Source: Oscillospiraceae bacterium
GTDB taxonomy: Bacteria > Bacillota > Clostridia > Oscillospirales > SIG627
Length of the DNA: 34,340 bases
Direction of reading: 5' to 3'
NCBI GenBank assembly: GCA_015063985.1
Contig: SVTC01000024.1
Coordinates: 1-34,340 of the forward strand
Shown in pieces: positions 7,504 through 15,324 of this stretch. Position 1 is the first letter of the stretch; each line of letters opens with the position of its first letter. A program made the position numbers and the translations under genes. The notes below the pieces were generated by a model. The model saw only the letters and a program-made list of their open reading frames with translations, was not told where the DNA came from and did no database searches.

Positions 7504-7652
7504 TTATTTAAGCTTTGCTCCCGCGCGAATCATTATCGAGCGTGCAAGGATACAAGACGGATCACCCGTCTCATATTTGTCGATACCGAAGTGTCTGAAG
7601 GCTATCGGCCCATTCCGCCCATTATGCCGACCGTTTTTTTAATATCTTCCAT
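7504..7652 (-). pseudogene. Short remnant resembling an Asp/Glu racemase N-terminus, frameshifted
   Basis: From ATG at 7652 the frame reads MEDIKKTVGIMGGMGR and stops. Shifting frame at that point gives GGMGPIA, so VGIMGGMGPIA as a whole matches the opening of aspartate/glutamate racemase-family proteins. The new frame continues FRHFGIDKYETGD and ends with a lysine-rich tail and TAA at 7504. That is about 49 codons where the family has about 230. The tail may come from the same or another gene. It lies directly behind a near-consensus promoter and 16 bases before the sialidase gene, so it looks like the decayed first gene of that operon. The racemase assignment rests on one short motif. Confidence 0.4.
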
Positions 7653-7685
7653 TCGACTTTTTACCCTTGCTTTTTTATTGTCTAT

Positions 7686-7714
7686 ATTCTATCACCGTTT
7701 TTCTTCCGTGTCAA
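7686..7714 (-). promoter_or_regulatory. Strong sigma-A promoter of the sialidase unit
   Basis: Minus strand: TTGACA (7709-7714), 17-base spacer, TAGAAT (7686-7691). It drives the racemase-like remnant and then the sialidase gene. Confidence 0.8.
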
Positions 7715-8002
7715 GTTGGATAAATTTGGGGGTACTTTTTCGGAAAATAAAAGATATGTAAATTGTGGATTTATGGGTGAGATAGTTTATGAAATGTTTT
7801 TTCGGAAACTGTTTGAAAAAAGTTTCCGCACCTTCAAAAACTTCTGAGAAGAAGGATATAATTAAATCAAAATTTTTCCTTTCAAAGCCCACTCGGACGT
7901 GGACTTTGAATTTGAAGAACGTTGCTATTGTTCGTCGCTACCGCAGGAGCTTGGTGCGCCTTTCATGCTTCCAACGCTCCCCGATAAATCAAAATTTGAA
8001 AA
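7715..8002. other. Gene-free spacer with small hairpins, possible dispersed intergenic repeat
   Basis: No convincing gene is present; short frames here lack ribosome sites. Two hairpins are visible: GGAAACT/AGTTTCC with a ten-base loop (7804-7827), and CAAAGCCCAC/GTGGACTTTG with one mismatch and a six-base loop (7883-7908). The stretch after them, about 7909-7985, reads as compact, GC-richer sequence of the kind that recurs between genes in some gut Clostridia. That last point is an impression and not checked. Confidence 0.3.
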
Positions 8003-8035
8003 TGCCCCTGTGTCTTTATACATGACACAGGGGCA
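8003..8035 (-). terminator. Terminator of the zinc-ribbon membrane protein gene
   Basis: A 12-base stem TGCCCCTGTGTC / GACACAGGGGCA with a nine-base loop. On the minus strand it is followed by TTTTCAAATTTTG, 18 bases after the stop at 8053. Confidence 0.8.
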
Positions 8036-8052
8036 CTGAAATTATATTAACA

Positions 8053-8403
8053 TTATCCTCTTACTTCAAATCTGTTGCGGCACTTGGGACACACGACGGT
8101 ATGCTTTCCCTTGGCTTTAGGCAGACGAAGGACTGCGTGACACTGCTTACACTTTCTGTAAACGTGTGTTTTTCTATCGCGACGCTTATTTTTCATAAGC
8201 CTGAAAAAGCCTGAGAACTTTTCATTTTCACGTCTTCGCCCTGCGATATTTCTCGACATCGCTCTGAATATGATCACTCCGATAAGAGTCCATGAAATGA
8301 AGAGATAGAGCAGAAATACATAAGGATTTTCTTCGACGAAAAGAAAAACTACCATAGGGAAGAACAAGCCCATTATGTATATCACGAAAACGCGAGATTT
8401 CAA
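8053..8403 (-). CDS. Small membrane protein with a C-terminal zinc ribbon (about 116 aa)
   Basis: The N-terminal half has two hydrophobic helices (roughly residues 5-22, VFVIYIMGLFFPMVVFLF, and 28-46, VFLLYLFISWTLIGVIIF). A basic linker follows (RRRENEKFSGFFRLMKNKRR) and then a zinc ribbon with CKQC and CPKC knuckles, ending NRFEVRG. The function is unknown. The start is uncertain: the frame given begins at a TTG with no clear ribosome site, and an internal ATG at 8373 also lacks one. The gene begins only 27 bases beyond the terminator of the tRNA-Pro gene, so it may depend on read-through from the tRNA promoter. Confidence 0.65.
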   Translation of the reverse strand: MKSRVFVIYIMGLFFPMVVFLFVEENPYVFLLYLFISWTLIGVIIFRAMSRNIAGRRRENEKFSGFFRLMKNKRRDRKTHVYRKCKQCHAVLRLPKAKGKHTVVCPKCRNRFEVRG

Positions 8404-8430
8404 GAGATTTTGCGAGGAAATAAAAAATAA

Positions 8431-8454
8431 AACCGAAAGCTTTTGCTTTCGGTT
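8431..8454 (-). terminator. Terminator of tRNA-Pro
   Basis: A ten-base stem AACCGAAAGC / GCTTTCGGTT with a TTTT loop. On the minus strand it is followed by TTATTTTTTATTT. It starts five bases past the tRNA 3' end. Confidence 0.8.
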
Positions 8455-8459
8455 TTACC

Positions 8460-8536
8460 TGGTCTGAGTGACAAGACTTGAACTTGCGGCCTCTACCACC
8501 CCAAGGTAGCGCGCTACCAAACTGCGCCACACCCAG
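8460..8536 (-). tRNA. tRNA-Pro (anticodon GGG)
   Basis: All arms fold. The acceptor is CTGGGTG with CACTCAG, the D arm includes GCGC/GCGC around a TTGGTA-type loop, the anticodon stem CTACC/GGTAG flanks TTGGGGT (anticodon GGG), and the T arm carries GTTCAAG. Discriminator A and an encoded CCA complete the 77-base gene. A consensus promoter (8566-8594) lies upstream and a terminator lies just downstream. Confidence 0.95.
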
Positions 8537-8565
8537 ATTTATCAGTTCTCATCGGAACGAATAGA

Positions 8566-8594
8566 ATTATAGCATAATTAAGCCTTATTGTCAA
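8566..8594 (-). promoter_or_regulatory. Consensus promoter of tRNA-Pro
   Basis: Minus strand: TTGACA (8589-8594), 17-base spacer, TATAAT (8566-8571). Both hexamers match the consensus exactly, as expected for a stable RNA gene. Confidence 0.85.
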
Positions 8595-8646
8595 TAGAAA
8601 AAAGAAAAATAATTAAAAAATATTTTCACGAAATTCAATAAATCAC

Positions 8647-8675
8647 TTGACTTTCTTCGGTAAATAAAATATAAT
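8647..8675 (+). promoter_or_regulatory. Promoter of tRNA-Arg
   Basis: TTGACT (8647-8652), 17-base spacer, TATAAT (8670-8675), with the tRNA 5' end 13 bases beyond the -10 box. Confidence 0.85.
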
Positions 8676-8688
8676 ATTAATGTTACAC

Positions 8689-8763
8689 GCCCCCTTAGTT
8701 AAATGGATATAATAAACCCCTCCTAAGGGTTAGTTGTGAGTTCGATTCTCGCAGGGGGTGCCA
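8689..8763 (+). tRNA. tRNA-Arg (anticodon CCU)
   Basis: The acceptor GCCCCCT pairs with AGGGGGT (one G-U at the end). The anticodon stem AACCC/GGGTT flanks CTCCTAA, giving anticodon CCU, which reads AGG. The T arm contains GTTCGATTC, and discriminator G plus CCA are encoded. It is divergent from tRNA-Pro and is followed within a few bases by its own terminator. Confidence 0.95.
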
Positions 8764-8808
8764 AAGCCCCAAGGACTTTTGTTCTTGGGGCTTGTGCTTT
8801 TTATTTTT
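8764..8808 (+). terminator. Terminator of tRNA-Arg, in the radA leader
   Basis: Stem AAGCCCCAAG / CTTGGGGCTT (extended by GAC/GTT) with a TTTT loop, followed by GTGCTTTTTATTTTT. It lies between the tRNA and radA, so radA probably receives read-through transcription. Confidence 0.8.
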
Positions 8809-8826
8809 GTATTTCGAGAGGTAACA

Positions 8827-10197
8827 ATGGCAAAAACCGAAAAGATAAAATACGTCTGCAGAGAATGCGGAGCTATCCACGATAAGTGGCACGGAAAGTG
8901 CAAGGAGTGTTCCTCTTGGGATACCTTGGAGGAGCAGGTTGAGTTTGTTGCCTCGGGAGCCACTAAAAAGCCCGTTGCAGGAAGCTTGAATAATGCACTG
9001 AAGCTTTCCGATTTTGATGTATCCAAGCTCCACCGGGAAAGATTCATTTCCGATATTCCCGAATTTGACAGAGTGATGGGCGGCGGTATAGTAAAGGGAA
9101 GTGTTGCGCTTATCAGCGGAGAGCCCGGAATAGGAAAATCAACTCTACTGCTACAGATATGTCAAGCGCTCAGCCATCTGAAGGTGCTCTACGTATCCGG
9201 CGAGGAATCTGCCATGCAGATCAAAATGCGTGCACAACGTCTTGGTGTCAACAGCGAAAATTTGTTTATTCTTTGCGAAAACGAGCTTGAAAAAATTGAA
9301 GCAAACGTCAATAGCATTGCTCCCGATCTTTTAATAGTAGACTCTATCCAGACAGTATCCTCCTCCCTTATACCCTCATCCTCGGGAAGCATTACTCAAG
9401 TCCGAGATTGCTCCGGAGTTTTGATTAATCTGACTAAGAAGGGCGGATTTGCAACAGTCCTTGTCGGCCACGTTAATAAGGATGGCGCTATAGCGGGACC
9501 TAAGCTTTTGGAGCATATGGTGGACGTGGTTTTGTACTTTGAAGGCGACAGAAGCGATTCCTGCAGGGTCATAAGGGCAATAAAGAACCGTTACGGCTCA
9601 ACAAACGAGATCGGTCTTTTTGAAATGTGTGATAAAGGGCTTGTCGAGGTCCCGGATCCCAGCAAGCGTCTTTTGGAGGATTCGCCCCAAAACGTTCCCG
9701 GAAGCTGTCCTGTGTGTCTGATGGAGGGAACGCGTCCAATAATTGCCGAGGTTCAGGCTCTTGCCGCAAAATCACCCTTCCAGGCTCCGAAAAGATCAAG
9801 CTCAGGTGTTGATTTCAACAGAATGAATATGCTTCTGGCGGTCTTGGAGAAGCGTTTGGGACTGAGGTTTTTTGATAAGGACGTATATCTTAACGTTATC
9901 GGAGGCTTGAGACTTGATGAGACCGCCGCGGATATGGGTATCGCTGCGGCACTTATAAGCTGTGTAAAGGATATTCCTCTGTCGGGCAGTGTTATAGCCA
10001 TAGGGGAGATAGGTCTTTCGGGAGAATGCAGAACGGTAGGAAGCATAGATCTTCGCATAAACGAGGCGGTGCGCCTTGGATTTGATGTGATCATCATCCC
10101 TTACAGAACCAGATTGAAGTATGAGCCCGAAGGGGTTAAATTAATACGTGTAAAGAGTGTTTTTGAGCTTCTTACTGCTCTTGCGGATTTCAAATAA
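8827..10197 (+). CDS. radA: DNA repair protein RadA (branch-migration ATPase, 456 aa)
   Basis: RadA is a RecA-like, DnaB-type ATPase that promotes branch migration in recombinational repair. The domains appear in the expected order. There is a zinc finger with Cys11, Cys14, Cys25 and Cys28, then Walker A GEPGIGKST at 98-106, Walker B LLIVD at 168-172, and the RadA-specific KNRYG at 253-257. A Lon-protease-like C-terminal domain follows from about 325 (for example GGLRLDETAADMGIAAALIS). The length is normal for the family. I chose the ATG at 8827 (MAKTEKIKYV), which has GAGAGG nine bases upstream, over the longer frame from 8758 that would run through the tRNA-Arg end and terminator. It stands just ahead of hup. 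Confidence 0.97.
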   Translation: MAKTEKIKYVCRECGAIHDKWHGKCKECSSWDTLEEQVEFVASGATKKPVAGSLNNALKLSDFDVSKLHRERFISDIPEFDRVMGGGIVKGSVALISGEPGIGKSTLLLQICQALSHLKVLYVSGEESAMQIKMRAQRLGVNSENLFILCENELEKIEANVNSIAPDLLIVDSIQTVSSSLIPSSSGSITQVRDCSGVLINLTKKGGFATVLVGHVNKDGAIAGPKLLEHMVDVVLYFEGDRSDSCRVIRAIKNRYGSTNEIGLFEMCDKGLVEVPDPSKRLLEDSPQNVPGSCPVCLMEGTRPIIAEVQALAAKSPFQAPKRSSSGVDFNRMNMLLAVLEKRLGLRFFDKDVYLNVIGGLRLDETAADMGIAAALISCVKDIPLSGSVIAIGEIGLSGECRTVGSIDLRINEAVRLGFDVIIIPYRTRLKYEPEGVKLIRVKSVFELLTALADFK

Positions 10198-10280
10198 CAA
10201 AATATCGCCGAAAAATTGTGCAAGATGCACAAAAAGCAAGGTCGGTTTCAATGTATTTCGTCGATTTTCTTTTGTGGTAC

Positions 10281-10309
10281 TTGCAAAATTTTTATCTTTG
10301 TGTTATAAT
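10281..10309 (+). promoter_or_regulatory. Promoter of the HU gene
   Basis: TTGCAA (10281-10286), 17-base spacer, TATAAT (10304-10309). AAGGAGAA precedes the HU start at 10352. Confidence 0.8.
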
Positions 10310-10351
10310 ATATTCAGATTTTAAATCTATATATTTTAAGGAGAATTTACA

Positions 10352-10627
10352 ATGAATAAGACCCAGTTGGCAGAAATTGTCGCCGCAAAGGCAAATCTGA
10401 AAAAGAAGGACGCCGATGCTATCGTCAGTGCCATCTTTGATTCTATCTCCGACGCACTTGCCGCAGGTGAAAAGGTTCAGCTTTTCGGTTTTGGCGGCTT
10501 CGAAGTTAAAGAAAGAGCTGCTCGAATCGGCAGAAATCCCAGAACCAAGGAGGAAATGACCATTCCTGCATTTAAGTGTGCATGCTTCACACCCAGCAAA
10601 GCTCTCAAGGAATCCGTAAACGAATAA
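10352..10627 (+). CDS. hup: DNA-binding protein HU (91 aa)
   Basis: The sequence is a full-length HU: MNKTQLAEIVAAKANLKKKD, then VQLFGFGGFEVKERAARIGR and the DNA-binding arm RNPRTKEEMTIPA. HU is the main nucleoid protein; it works as a homodimer, bends DNA and is needed for chromosome compaction. One oddity is a Cys-Ala-Cys at residues 76-78 where the C-terminal region of most HU proteins has no cysteine. It is well expressed by the look of its promoter and ribosome site. In Clostridia it commonly precedes the rqcP-yabP-yabQ-divIC genes, as here; a hairpin at 10644 partly separates the two units. Confidence 0.97.
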   Translation: MNKTQLAEIVAAKANLKKKDADAIVSAIFDSISDALAAGEKVQLFGFGGFEVKERAARIGRNPRTKEEMTIPAFKCACFTPSKALKESVNE

Positions 10628-10643
10628 GAGTTTTATTTAGATT

Positions 10644-10673
10644 CTGCCGACAAGCTTGCTTGTCGGCAGTTTT
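10644..10673 (+). terminator. Terminator or attenuator between hup and rqcP
   Basis: An 11-base perfect stem CTGCCGACAAG / CTTGTCGGCAG with a CTTG loop, then TTTTCC. No strong promoter is visible between it and rqcP, so partial read-through is likely. Confidence 0.75.
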
Positions 10674-10692
10674 CCTATGCTATGGAGGTTAT

Positions 10693-10941
10693 ATGAGACT
10701 GGATAAATATCTCAAGGTGTCAAGAATTATAAAGCGCCGTACCGTTGCCAATGAAGCCTGCACAAACAGCCACGTTGAGGTAAACGGAAGAATAGTTAAA
10801 CCCTCTTACGATCTAAAGATAGGGGACGTTGTTACCGTCAGCTTCGGTGAGAAGACCTTGAGCTTTAGAGTGCTTGGACTTGATGAAAAAACAAGAAAAG
10901 AAAAAGCCCAGGAAATGTATGAGGTGATCAGTCAGAATTAG
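10693..10941 (+). CDS. rqcP: S4-domain RNA-binding protein RqcP (82 aa)
   Basis: The short S4 domain begins MRLDKYLKVSRIIKRRTVAN and continues VEVNGRIVKPSYDLKIGDVV, matching the Hsp15-like RqcP/YabO family. In Bacillus subtilis RqcP works with RqcH on stalled 50S subunits, helping add C-terminal alanine tails to unfinished peptides. The start at 10693 follows TGGAGG. The length and the position upstream of yabP-yabQ-divIC match the Bacillus order, which supports the name strongly. Confidence 0.92.
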   Translation: MRLDKYLKVSRIIKRRTVANEACTNSHVEVNGRIVKPSYDLKIGDVVTVSFGEKTLSFRVLGLDEKTRKEKAQEMYEVISQN

Positions 10942-10988
10942 AATAATTTCTTTTCTTTTTTCATATCATATGAAAAAAGGAGGATGTT

Positions 10989-11249
10989 ATGGAATCTGTA
11001 CATAAGTTGGTTCTTACCGATCGCAGCTCCTTGCTTATTGAAGGAGTAAACGAGCTGGTGAGCTTTGATGAAAGCTCCATAGAGCTAATTACCGTAAAGG
11101 GTAGACTGTATATAACGGGAAAGGGGCTCAACGTAGGTACCTTATGCGTTGAGAAGGGCGCGATCGATATTTCCGGAAGCATTGACAGTCTTGAATATTT
11201 ACCCGACGTGCCTGCCTCAGGCGGATTCTTTAAAAAGCTTTTTTCTTGA
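10989..11249 (+). CDS. yabP: Sporulation protein YabP (86 aa)
   Basis: The protein belongs to the YabP/YqfC sporulation family: HKLVLTDRSSLLIEGVNELV and SFDESSIELITVKGRLYI, then TGKGLNVGTLCVEKG, are the hallmark strands. YabP is made in the mother cell during sporulation and is needed for cortex formation in Bacillus. An AAAGGAGG ribosome site precedes ATG. The stop codon at 11247-11249 abuts the yabQ ATG directly, as expected for coupled translation. The final GGFFKKLFS is a common C-terminal ending in the family. Confidence 0.93.
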   Translation: MESVHKLVLTDRSSLLIEGVNELVSFDESSIELITVKGRLYITGKGLNVGTLCVEKGAIDISGSIDSLEYLPDVPASGGFFKKLFS

Positions 11250-11702
11250 ATGGAGGCTTTGGAATTCTCTCCCTGGATCTTTATGACGGCTTCTTTTTTT
11301 GGAGGGATCGTTTTCGGACTTATTTGGGAGATCTTTAGGATACTCAGACGGGCCTTTGTGCATAGGGGGATTTTTGTTCTTTTTGAGGATGTCGCTTATT
11401 TTATAATTATCGCTTTTTTATATTATTTTTTGTGTTTTGCCTTTGCAAACGGTAACTTCAGATGGTATTCGTTTTTGTGTACCGCTATCGGAGTTGTAAT
11501 TTATTTATTAACTTTGGGAAAACTGTTGACAAAATTGTCAAATTGCATTATACTTTTATTGGGAAAAGTGTATGCTTATACTTATGCTTTTGTTAAGTTT
11601 GTGGTTTTGCTTTGCTTAAGGCCCTTTATTTATGCTTTTAAGCTAATAAGCAAGCCCATTCGTGCATTTTCTCCTGTATTTAGGTCTTTAAGAAAAAAAT
11701 GA
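11250..11702 (+). CDS. yabQ: Spore cortex biosynthesis protein YabQ (150 aa)
   Basis: This is an integral membrane protein with about five helices. The opening FMTASFFGGIVFGLIWEIFR is typical of YabQ, followed by FEDVAYFIIIAFLYYFLCF and a long basic C-terminal tail. YabQ localises to membranes around the forespore and is required for cortex peptidoglycan assembly in Bacillus. The ATG is immediately after the yabP stop, with no separate ribosome spacing, which points to translational coupling. Sequence conservation in this family is low; gene order carries much of the weight. Confidence 0.9.
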   Translation: MEALEFSPWIFMTASFFGGIVFGLIWEIFRILRRAFVHRGIFVLFEDVAYFIIIAFLYYFLCFAFANGNFRWYSFLCTAIGVVIYLLTLGKLLTKLSNCIILLLGKVYAYTYAFVKFVVLLCLRPFIYAFKLISKPIRAFSPVFRSLRKK

Positions 11703-11715
11703 AAGGATGTTCATA

Positions 11716-11994
11716 GTGGAAAAGAAATTCGGCTTATTTTCTAAGCTTGCTTTTTTATCTATTCTGATATTTTTGGTTATCAGTGTAGTACAAATGAATA
11801 TCCGTATTAATGCTCTTAGGGACACAAGAAACGAGCTACAGAGTGAGCTTGAAAAGGTGAAGCTGGAGGCTGAAGAGCTTGGGCAACAGCTTGACAAAGA
11901 GTTGGATGAGGAAATGATAAAAAAGATCGCAAGAGAGAAGCTGGATCTCAGAGAGCCTGGTGATATTATTTTTGCCAGCGATCTTCCCAATTGA
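11716..11994 (+). CDS. divIC: Septum formation protein DivIC/FtsB family (92 aa)
   Basis: The product is a bitopic membrane protein: a short cytoplasmic start (EKKFGLFSK), one transmembrane helix (LAFLSILIFLVISVVQ), and an extracellular coiled coil rich in Leu and Glu (ELQSELEKVKLEAEELGQQL). It ends ARE-KLDLREPGDIIFA, the FtsB/DivIC signature. It acts in the divisome with FtsL and DivIB. I place the start at the GTG of 11716 because GAAAGGA is then eight bases upstream; an ATG at 11707 would overlap that site. The gene order matches Bacillus. Confidence 0.85.
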   Translation: MEKKFGLFSKLAFLSILIFLVISVVQMNIRINALRDTRNELQSELEKVKLEAEELGQQLDKELDEEMIKKIAREKLDLREPGDIIFASDLPN

Positions 11995-12000
11995 GTTTTT

Positions 12001-12036
12001 CCCGAGGGGGATTTCCCTTCGGGTTTTTATTTTTAG
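12001..12036 (+). terminator. Terminator of the rqcP-divIC operon
   Basis: Stem CCCGAGGG with CCCTTCGGG (one bulge), then TTTTTATTTTT. Confidence 0.8.
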
Positions 12037-12051
12037 ATTTGAGTGTGGATT

Positions 12052-12774
12052 ATGGAATATAAAATACTGTGGAATCCCTGGCATGGATGTAAAAAGCTTT
12101 CGATAGGCTGTATGAATTGTTACGCTTTTAGAAAGGATGCTGCTAAGGGAGTAGATCCTGAGTCAATTTACCTTACAGATCAATTCGAGCTTCCTGTTGA
12201 AAAGGATGAAGACGGAGAATATTTGGTTCCGGAGCATTCAGACGTGTTAGTTTGTACACTCAGTGACTTTTTCATTGAAGAAGCGGATCAATGGCGTGAA
12301 AAGGTTTGGGAAATGATAAGAAAAAGAAGTGATGTTTCTTTCTCTATTCTGACAAAAAGGGTGGATCGTATAGCCTCTTGTCTGCCAAGGGACTGGGGTG
12401 ACGGGTATACTAACGTGAGCTTGGGATGCAGTATTGAAAATCAGCTTCAATGTGATAAGCGTATGCCGATCTTCAATTCGGTTAAATGTAAGTCCAGGTA
12501 CCTTATATGCGAGCCCTTGTTGGACGAAATTGATTTGACGGAGTACTTTACTCCTGACCTTGAATATGTGCTATGCAGTGGTGAACGTGGTAAGAACGCC
12601 CGAGTATGTAAAATGGAATGGGTGGAGTATATTCGCGATCAATGCCTTGTGAATACTGTAAGATTTATTTTTGAAAAGACAGGCTCCAGATTTGAAAAGG
12701 ACGGTAAGGTATATAAAATCCCCCTTAGTCTTCAAAGAGAACAAGCCAAAAAGTCAAAAATACAGTTGTTTTAA
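12052..12774 (+). CDS. DUF5131 / phage Gp37-Gp68-like protein (240 aa)
   Basis: The start reads MEYKILWNPWHGC and contains Cys13, Cys20 and Cys23 in the pattern GCKKLSIGCMNCYA. This is the hallmark of the Gp37/Gp68 (DUF5131) family, a probable metal- or iron-sulfur-binding group related in layout to radical SAM proteins and found in phages and bacterial genomes. Later conserved stretches are SFSILTKRVDRIA, NVSLGCSIENQ, RYLICEPLL and VLCSGERGKNARVCKMEW. The biochemical role is not established. No strong promoter is visible; the preceding terminator separates it from divIC. The ribosome site is weak for both the ATG at 12052 (preferred) and a GTG at 12043. Confidence 0.85.
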   Translation: MEYKILWNPWHGCKKLSIGCMNCYAFRKDAAKGVDPESIYLTDQFELPVEKDEDGEYLVPEHSDVLVCTLSDFFIEEADQWREKVWEMIRKRSDVSFSILTKRVDRIASCLPRDWGDGYTNVSLGCSIENQLQCDKRMPIFNSVKCKSRYLICEPLLDEIDLTEYFTPDLEYVLCSGERGKNARVCKMEWVEYIRDQCLVNTVRFIFEKTGSRFEKDGKVYKIPLSLQREQAKKSKIQLF

Positions 12775-12808
12775 AAAAATATCCCCCTCGGATGAGGGGG
12801 ATATTTTT
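12775..12808. terminator. Bidirectional terminator
   Basis: A 15-base stem AAAAATATCCCCCTC and its complement around GGAT. It serves both the DUF5131 gene (plus) and the dehydrogenase operon (minus), which ends at 12815. Confidence 0.85.
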
Positions 12809-12814
12809 GCTTAA

Positions 12815-15289
12815 TTAAACACCCTTCTTGGATCTGTCGATCTTTTCGATGTCTGAGAAGTTGTGTGTGGAAACGTGTCCGGGAATGGGAAGGATCTTTT
12901 CGCTGATGGCGTCGATGATCCAATCTGCCTGAGGGAAGTAGCTTGCTTCCAGCTCGAAAGCGGGAGTGATCCAGTTTCTGGAGCCCAGGACTACGGGAGG
13001 TCCATCCAGGTAGTCGAAGCACATTTCTGTGATGTTGGAAGCCATATCTCTCATGATAGAGCCTCTCTCGCAAGCGTCGCCGACAATAACGATCTTACCG
13101 GTCTTCTTAACGCTCTCGATTACCTTCTCATAGTTGAAGGGAACGATGCTTCTGCTGTCGATAACTTCAGCGGAAATTCCGTACTTCTCCTGAAGGGTCT
13201 TAGCTGCGTCAAGTGCTCTGTAAAGAACTGCGCCGATGGTGAGGATGGTGATGTCGGAGCCGACTCTCTTAACGTCGGGCTCGCCGAAGGGGATCTCGTA
13301 ATATTCCTCGGGAACTCCGCCCTGGTGGAATTCCTCGCCCTTGTCATATATTCTCTGGCTCTCGAAGAAGATTACGGGGTCAGTGCCGCTGAGAGCAGCG
13401 TTCATAAGACCCTTGCTATCGTAAGGAGTGGAGGGGAATACGACCTTAAGACCGGGAATATGAGCTGTGAGAGCTGTCCAGTCCTGGCTATGCTGAGCAC
13501 CGTACTTGGAACCAACGGAAACTCTGAGTACAACGGGCATCTTAAGAATGCCTGCGGACATAGACTGCCATTTTGCCATCTGGTTGAAGATCTCGTCGCC
13601 TGCACAGCCGATAAAGTCAGCGTACATAAGCTCAACGATTGCTCTACCGCCTGCCATAGCATAACCTACTGCGCTGCCAACGATAGCACCCTCGGAAATG
13701 GGAGAGTTGAAGAAACGGTCGTAGGGAAGTGCTTCGGTCATACCGCGGTATACCGCAAATGCTCCGCCCCAGTCTCTGTTGTCTTCGCCGTATGCAATGG
13801 TGGTGGGATCTGTATAGAAGCTGTGCATAATAGCCTCAAAGAGACCGTCACGTATGTTGTAGGTCTTGAGCTTGGAGTAGGGCTTGCCGTTCTCGTCAAA
13901 TGCAAAACGTGCTTTATTCTTTATAGCCTTAACTCTGCTGTTCTCCTCGTAGGGCATAAGAACCTCGGGCTCTCTGTCGTCGAGCTTCTCGATCTTCTGG
14001 TTGGAGAACATAATGGAGCTGATAAGATCGGGATTTGCATCCAGATCCATTCTGGGAGATACGCTGTCATCAATAGCAAGCTTGATGATCTTGGTCATTC
14101 TGTTCTTGATAGACTCTCTGATCTCTTCAAGCTGAGCCTTGGTAGCGATCTTACCCTTAACAAGCTTTGCTCCGAAAGCTTCGATAACGTCCTCGTTCTT
14201 CCAAGCTTCGATCTCTTCGGGAGTTCTGTAGGTGGAGGAGTCGGAGGGGGAGTGACCGGAGATACGGTAGGTAACAACGTCGAGAAGCGCGGGACCCTTG
14301 CCTTCGAGAAGGAGCTCCTTCTTTCTCTTGTATGCATCGATAACTGCAAGAGGATTGTAACCGTCAACGCGCTCTGCGTGCATCTGGCTGGGAGTAACAC
14401 CAACACCCATTCTTGCGGGGAAGTGGTATGCCATGGTCTCGCCGTAGGTCTGACCGCCCATTCCGTAGAAGTTGTTGTTTACGTTGAAGAGGATGGGAAG
14501 ACCGCCGTCCTTGCTGTCGGGCCAGAGCTCGCGGATCTGATCCATTGCAGCAAAGTTCATTGCTTCCCAAACTGGACCGCGTCCCAGAGAGCCGTCACCG
14601 ATGTTACATACTACGATACCGCTCTTCTTGTTGGACTTCTTGTAAAGTGCGGCACCGGTGGAGATGGTAGCGCTTCCGCCAACGATAGCGTTGTTGGGGA
14701 AAATACCGAAGGGGATGAAGAAAGCGTGCATGGAGCCGCCGAGACCCTTGTTAAAGCCGGTGGTACGTGCAAATACCTCTGCAAGTGCACCGTAAAGCAA
14801 AAAGTCTATAGCAAGATCCTTGGTGTCGCCCTTTACTTCTTCCTTGCCTTCAACGACCTTGAGAATGCTTCCGTCGAGGAATTCCTTCATGGTATCGTAA
14901 AGCTCTGTCTCGCTGAGCTTGTGAATAGCGCTGAGACCCTTTGCAAGGATCTCGCCGTGGCTTCTGTGGGATCCGAAGATGTAGTCGTCGGTATCCAGGC
15001 AGTAAGCTTCACCTACAGCGGTTGCTTCCTGGCCGATGGAAAGGTGAGCGGGGCCGGGGTTGTTGTATTCAACACCGTTGTATGCGCTCTTGGTTTTGAT
15101 ATCGTTGAGCATGGTTTCGAATTCTCTGATGATGGCCATGTCGCGGTAGATTCTGAGAAAATCGTCGGTTGTGAAAAGCTTCTTCTCTTCAGCGGTGGTC
15201 TTGTTGTAAACGTTAACGTCTACGGGAATAAACTCAACCTTGCCTGCTTTTCTCAGTTCCTTGGGATCAATAAATTGACTCTTGGGCAT
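12815..15289 (-). CDS. 2-Oxoacid dehydrogenase E1, fused alpha and beta subunits (824 aa)
   Basis: E1 decarboxylates a 2-oxoacid with thiamine diphosphate and transfers the acyl group to lipoyl-E2. Residues about 40-420 are the E1-alpha part, with the ThDP/Mg motif from [10 protein letters not shown] (231-240) to NVNNN (269-273) and [12 protein letters not shown] (107-118). Residues about 480-824 are the E1-beta part, with [30 protein letters not shown] and [10 protein letters not shown]. The two parts, usually separate genes, are one chain here. The substrate could be pyruvate, a branched-chain oxoacid or acetoin; the sequence does not settle it. AAGGAGA precedes the ATG. It is the last gene of the operon and lies 35 bases after lpdA. 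A terminator follows at once. Confidence 0.95.
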   Translation of the reverse strand: MPKSQFIDPKELRKAGKVEFIPVDVNVYNKTTAEEKKLFTTDDFLRIYRDMAIIREFETMLNDIKTKSAYNGVEYNNPGPAHLSIGQEATAVGEAYCLDTDDYIFGSHRSHGEILAKGLSAIHKLSETELYDTMKEFLDGSILKVVEGKEEVKGDTKDLAIDFLLYGALAEVFARTTGFNKGLGGSMHAFFIPFGIFPNNAIVGGSATISTGAALYKKSNKKSGIVVCNIGDGSLGRGPVWEAMNFAAMDQIRELWPDSKDGGLPILFNVNNNFYGMGGQTYGETMAYHFPARMGVGVTPSQMHAERVDGYNPLAVIDAYKRKKELLLEGKGPALLDVVTYRISGHSPSDSSTYRTPEEIEAWKNEDVIEAFGAKLVKGKIATKAQLEEIRESIKNRMTKIIKLAIDDSVSPRMDLDANPDLISSIMFSNQKIEKLDDREPEVLMPYEENSRVKAIKNKARFAFDENGKPYSKLKTYNIRDGLFEAIMHSFYTDPTTIAYGEDNRDWGGAFAVYRGMTEALPYDRFFNSPISEGAIVGSAVGYAMAGGRAIVELMYADFIGCAGDEIFNQMAKWQSMSAGILKMPVVLRVSVGSKYGAQHSQDWTALTAHIPGLKVVFPSTPYDSKGLMNAALSGTDPVIFFESQRIYDKGEEFHQGGVPEEYYEIPFGEPDVKRVGSDITILTIGAVLYRALDAAKTLQEKYGISAEVIDSRSIVPFNYEKVIESVKKTGKIVIVGDACERGSIMRDMASNITEMCFDYLDGPPVVLGSRNWITPAFELEASYFPQADWIIDAISEKILPIPGHVSTHNFSDIEKIDRSKKGV

Positions 15290-15324
15290 TTTTTTATCTC
15301 CTTTATATTTTTTATATTTTAAAA

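Noticed and set aside
7692-8025. Two short frames in the spacer (minus 7692-7892, plus 7789-8025)
   Set aside because: They have no ribosome sites, low-complexity or basic compositions, and overlap the sialidase promoter and a terminator.
12863-15322. An 819-codon open frame on the plus strand, antisense to E1
   Set aside because: It is a shadow of the strong codon bias of the E1 gene; it is Val/Ser/Cys-rich, has no ribosome site or domain, and covers a certain gene. Similar antisense frames at 15463-16338 and 16782-18188 were rejected for the same reason.
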